Program-made: the position numbers and the translations under genes
In this document: positions 63,925 through 64,000 of the stretch, in pieces
Layout of the letters: every line of letters begins with the position of its first letter
How positions within the stretch are numbered: position 1 is the first letter of the stretch
Origin: Pseudohongiella sp.
GTDB lineage: Bacteria > Pseudomonadota > Gammaproteobacteria > Pseudomonadales > Pseudohongiellaceae
Reading direction: 5' to 3'
Assembly: GCF_011050365.1 (NCBI RefSeq)
Contig: NZ_DRFV01000012.1
Span: 62,001-126,000, forward strand
DNA: 64,000 nt
Notes under the pieces: model-generated
Told to the model about the DNA's origin: nothing
The model's input: the letters and a program-made list of their open reading frames with translations, nothing else
Databases searched by the model: none

Positions 63925-64000
63925 ATGAAACCCGTACTGGCCCTTGTTGGGCGACCGAACGTGGGTAAATCCACCCTGTTTAACCGGCTTACCCGTAGTC
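63925..64000 (+). CDS. der: GTPase Der (EngA), N-terminus only
   Basis: 25 codons reach the window end. The sequence [20 protein letters not shown] contains the first P-loop (Gly9-Arg-Pro-Asn-Val-Gly-Lys-Ser16) of the double-GTPase Der, needed for 50S ribosome assembly. Position after bamB agrees. Confidence 0.93.
   Translation, partial: MKPVLALVGRPNVGKSTLFNRLTRS

Overview
This window looks like chromosome from a gammaproteobacterium, probably aquatic or marine. The lineage is supported by gene order: ndk-rlmN-rodZ-ispG-hisS-yfgM-bamB-der on the right, pepA divergent from lptF-lptG with valS beyond pepA, and an iscR-iscS pair behind an IscR-type promoter. The lifestyle guess rests on a BCCT transporter, a dicarboxylate/amino-acid:cation symporter and many secreted hydrolases. 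By eye the DNA is moderately GC-rich and even. I see no phage, insertion sequence, CRISPR array or rRNA. There is one functional tRNA (tRNA-Leu, CAA) with a decayed partial copy beside it.

Layout. 1-8 kb: a nitroreductase-like TAT protein with a MarR regulator cut by the window edge, a tiny Cys-rich protein, a PadR regulator with its membrane partner, a secreted TPR protein, a DASH cryptochrome, an NHL-repeat lipoprotein, and a 58-residue ORF behind a good Fur box. 8-20 kb: housekeeping genes valS, pepA, lptF, lptG, a citramalate/isopropylmalate synthase homologue, leuB and small membrane proteins. 20-31 kb: a DUF305/LVIVD secreted protein, an M1 peptidase lipoprotein, a four-gene minus-strand run (HAD phosphatase, MAPEG protein, DUF938 methyltransferase, Nramp-like transporter lacking the usual metal ligands) and a DUF885 lipoprotein. 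31-37 kb: two tandem secreted amidohydrolase-fold proteins, a thioesterase and a secreted esterase.

37-43 kb: a di-heme cytochrome c peroxidase-like gene with a Met/Gly/Gln-repeat tail and a probable frameshift, its redoxin neighbour, a BCCT transporter, a glutamate-type symporter and the tRNA-Leu locus. 43-51 kb: an M20 hydrolase, queA, mdh, a LytS/LytTR-type two-component pair flanked by inverted GC-rich repeats, an Lrp-family regulator and a long-form leuA. 51-55 kb: an ECF sigma/anti-sigma/coiled-coil protein unit, a zinc-ribbon protein and a PHP exonuclease. 55-64 kb: iscR-iscS, then the conserved ndk-to-der block.

Working together: leuA, leuB and the leuA/cimA homologue supply branched-chain amino-acid synthesis. 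lptFG, bamB and rodZ serve the envelope. iscRS, the Fur-box ORF and the redox genes concern iron and oxidative chemistry. I did not find a clear new multi-gene defence or mobile system. The strongest leads are the Fur-boxed 58-aa protein, the non-canonical Nramp, the interrupted peroxidase fusion, the reduced isc locus and the BCCT with an altered aromatic box.
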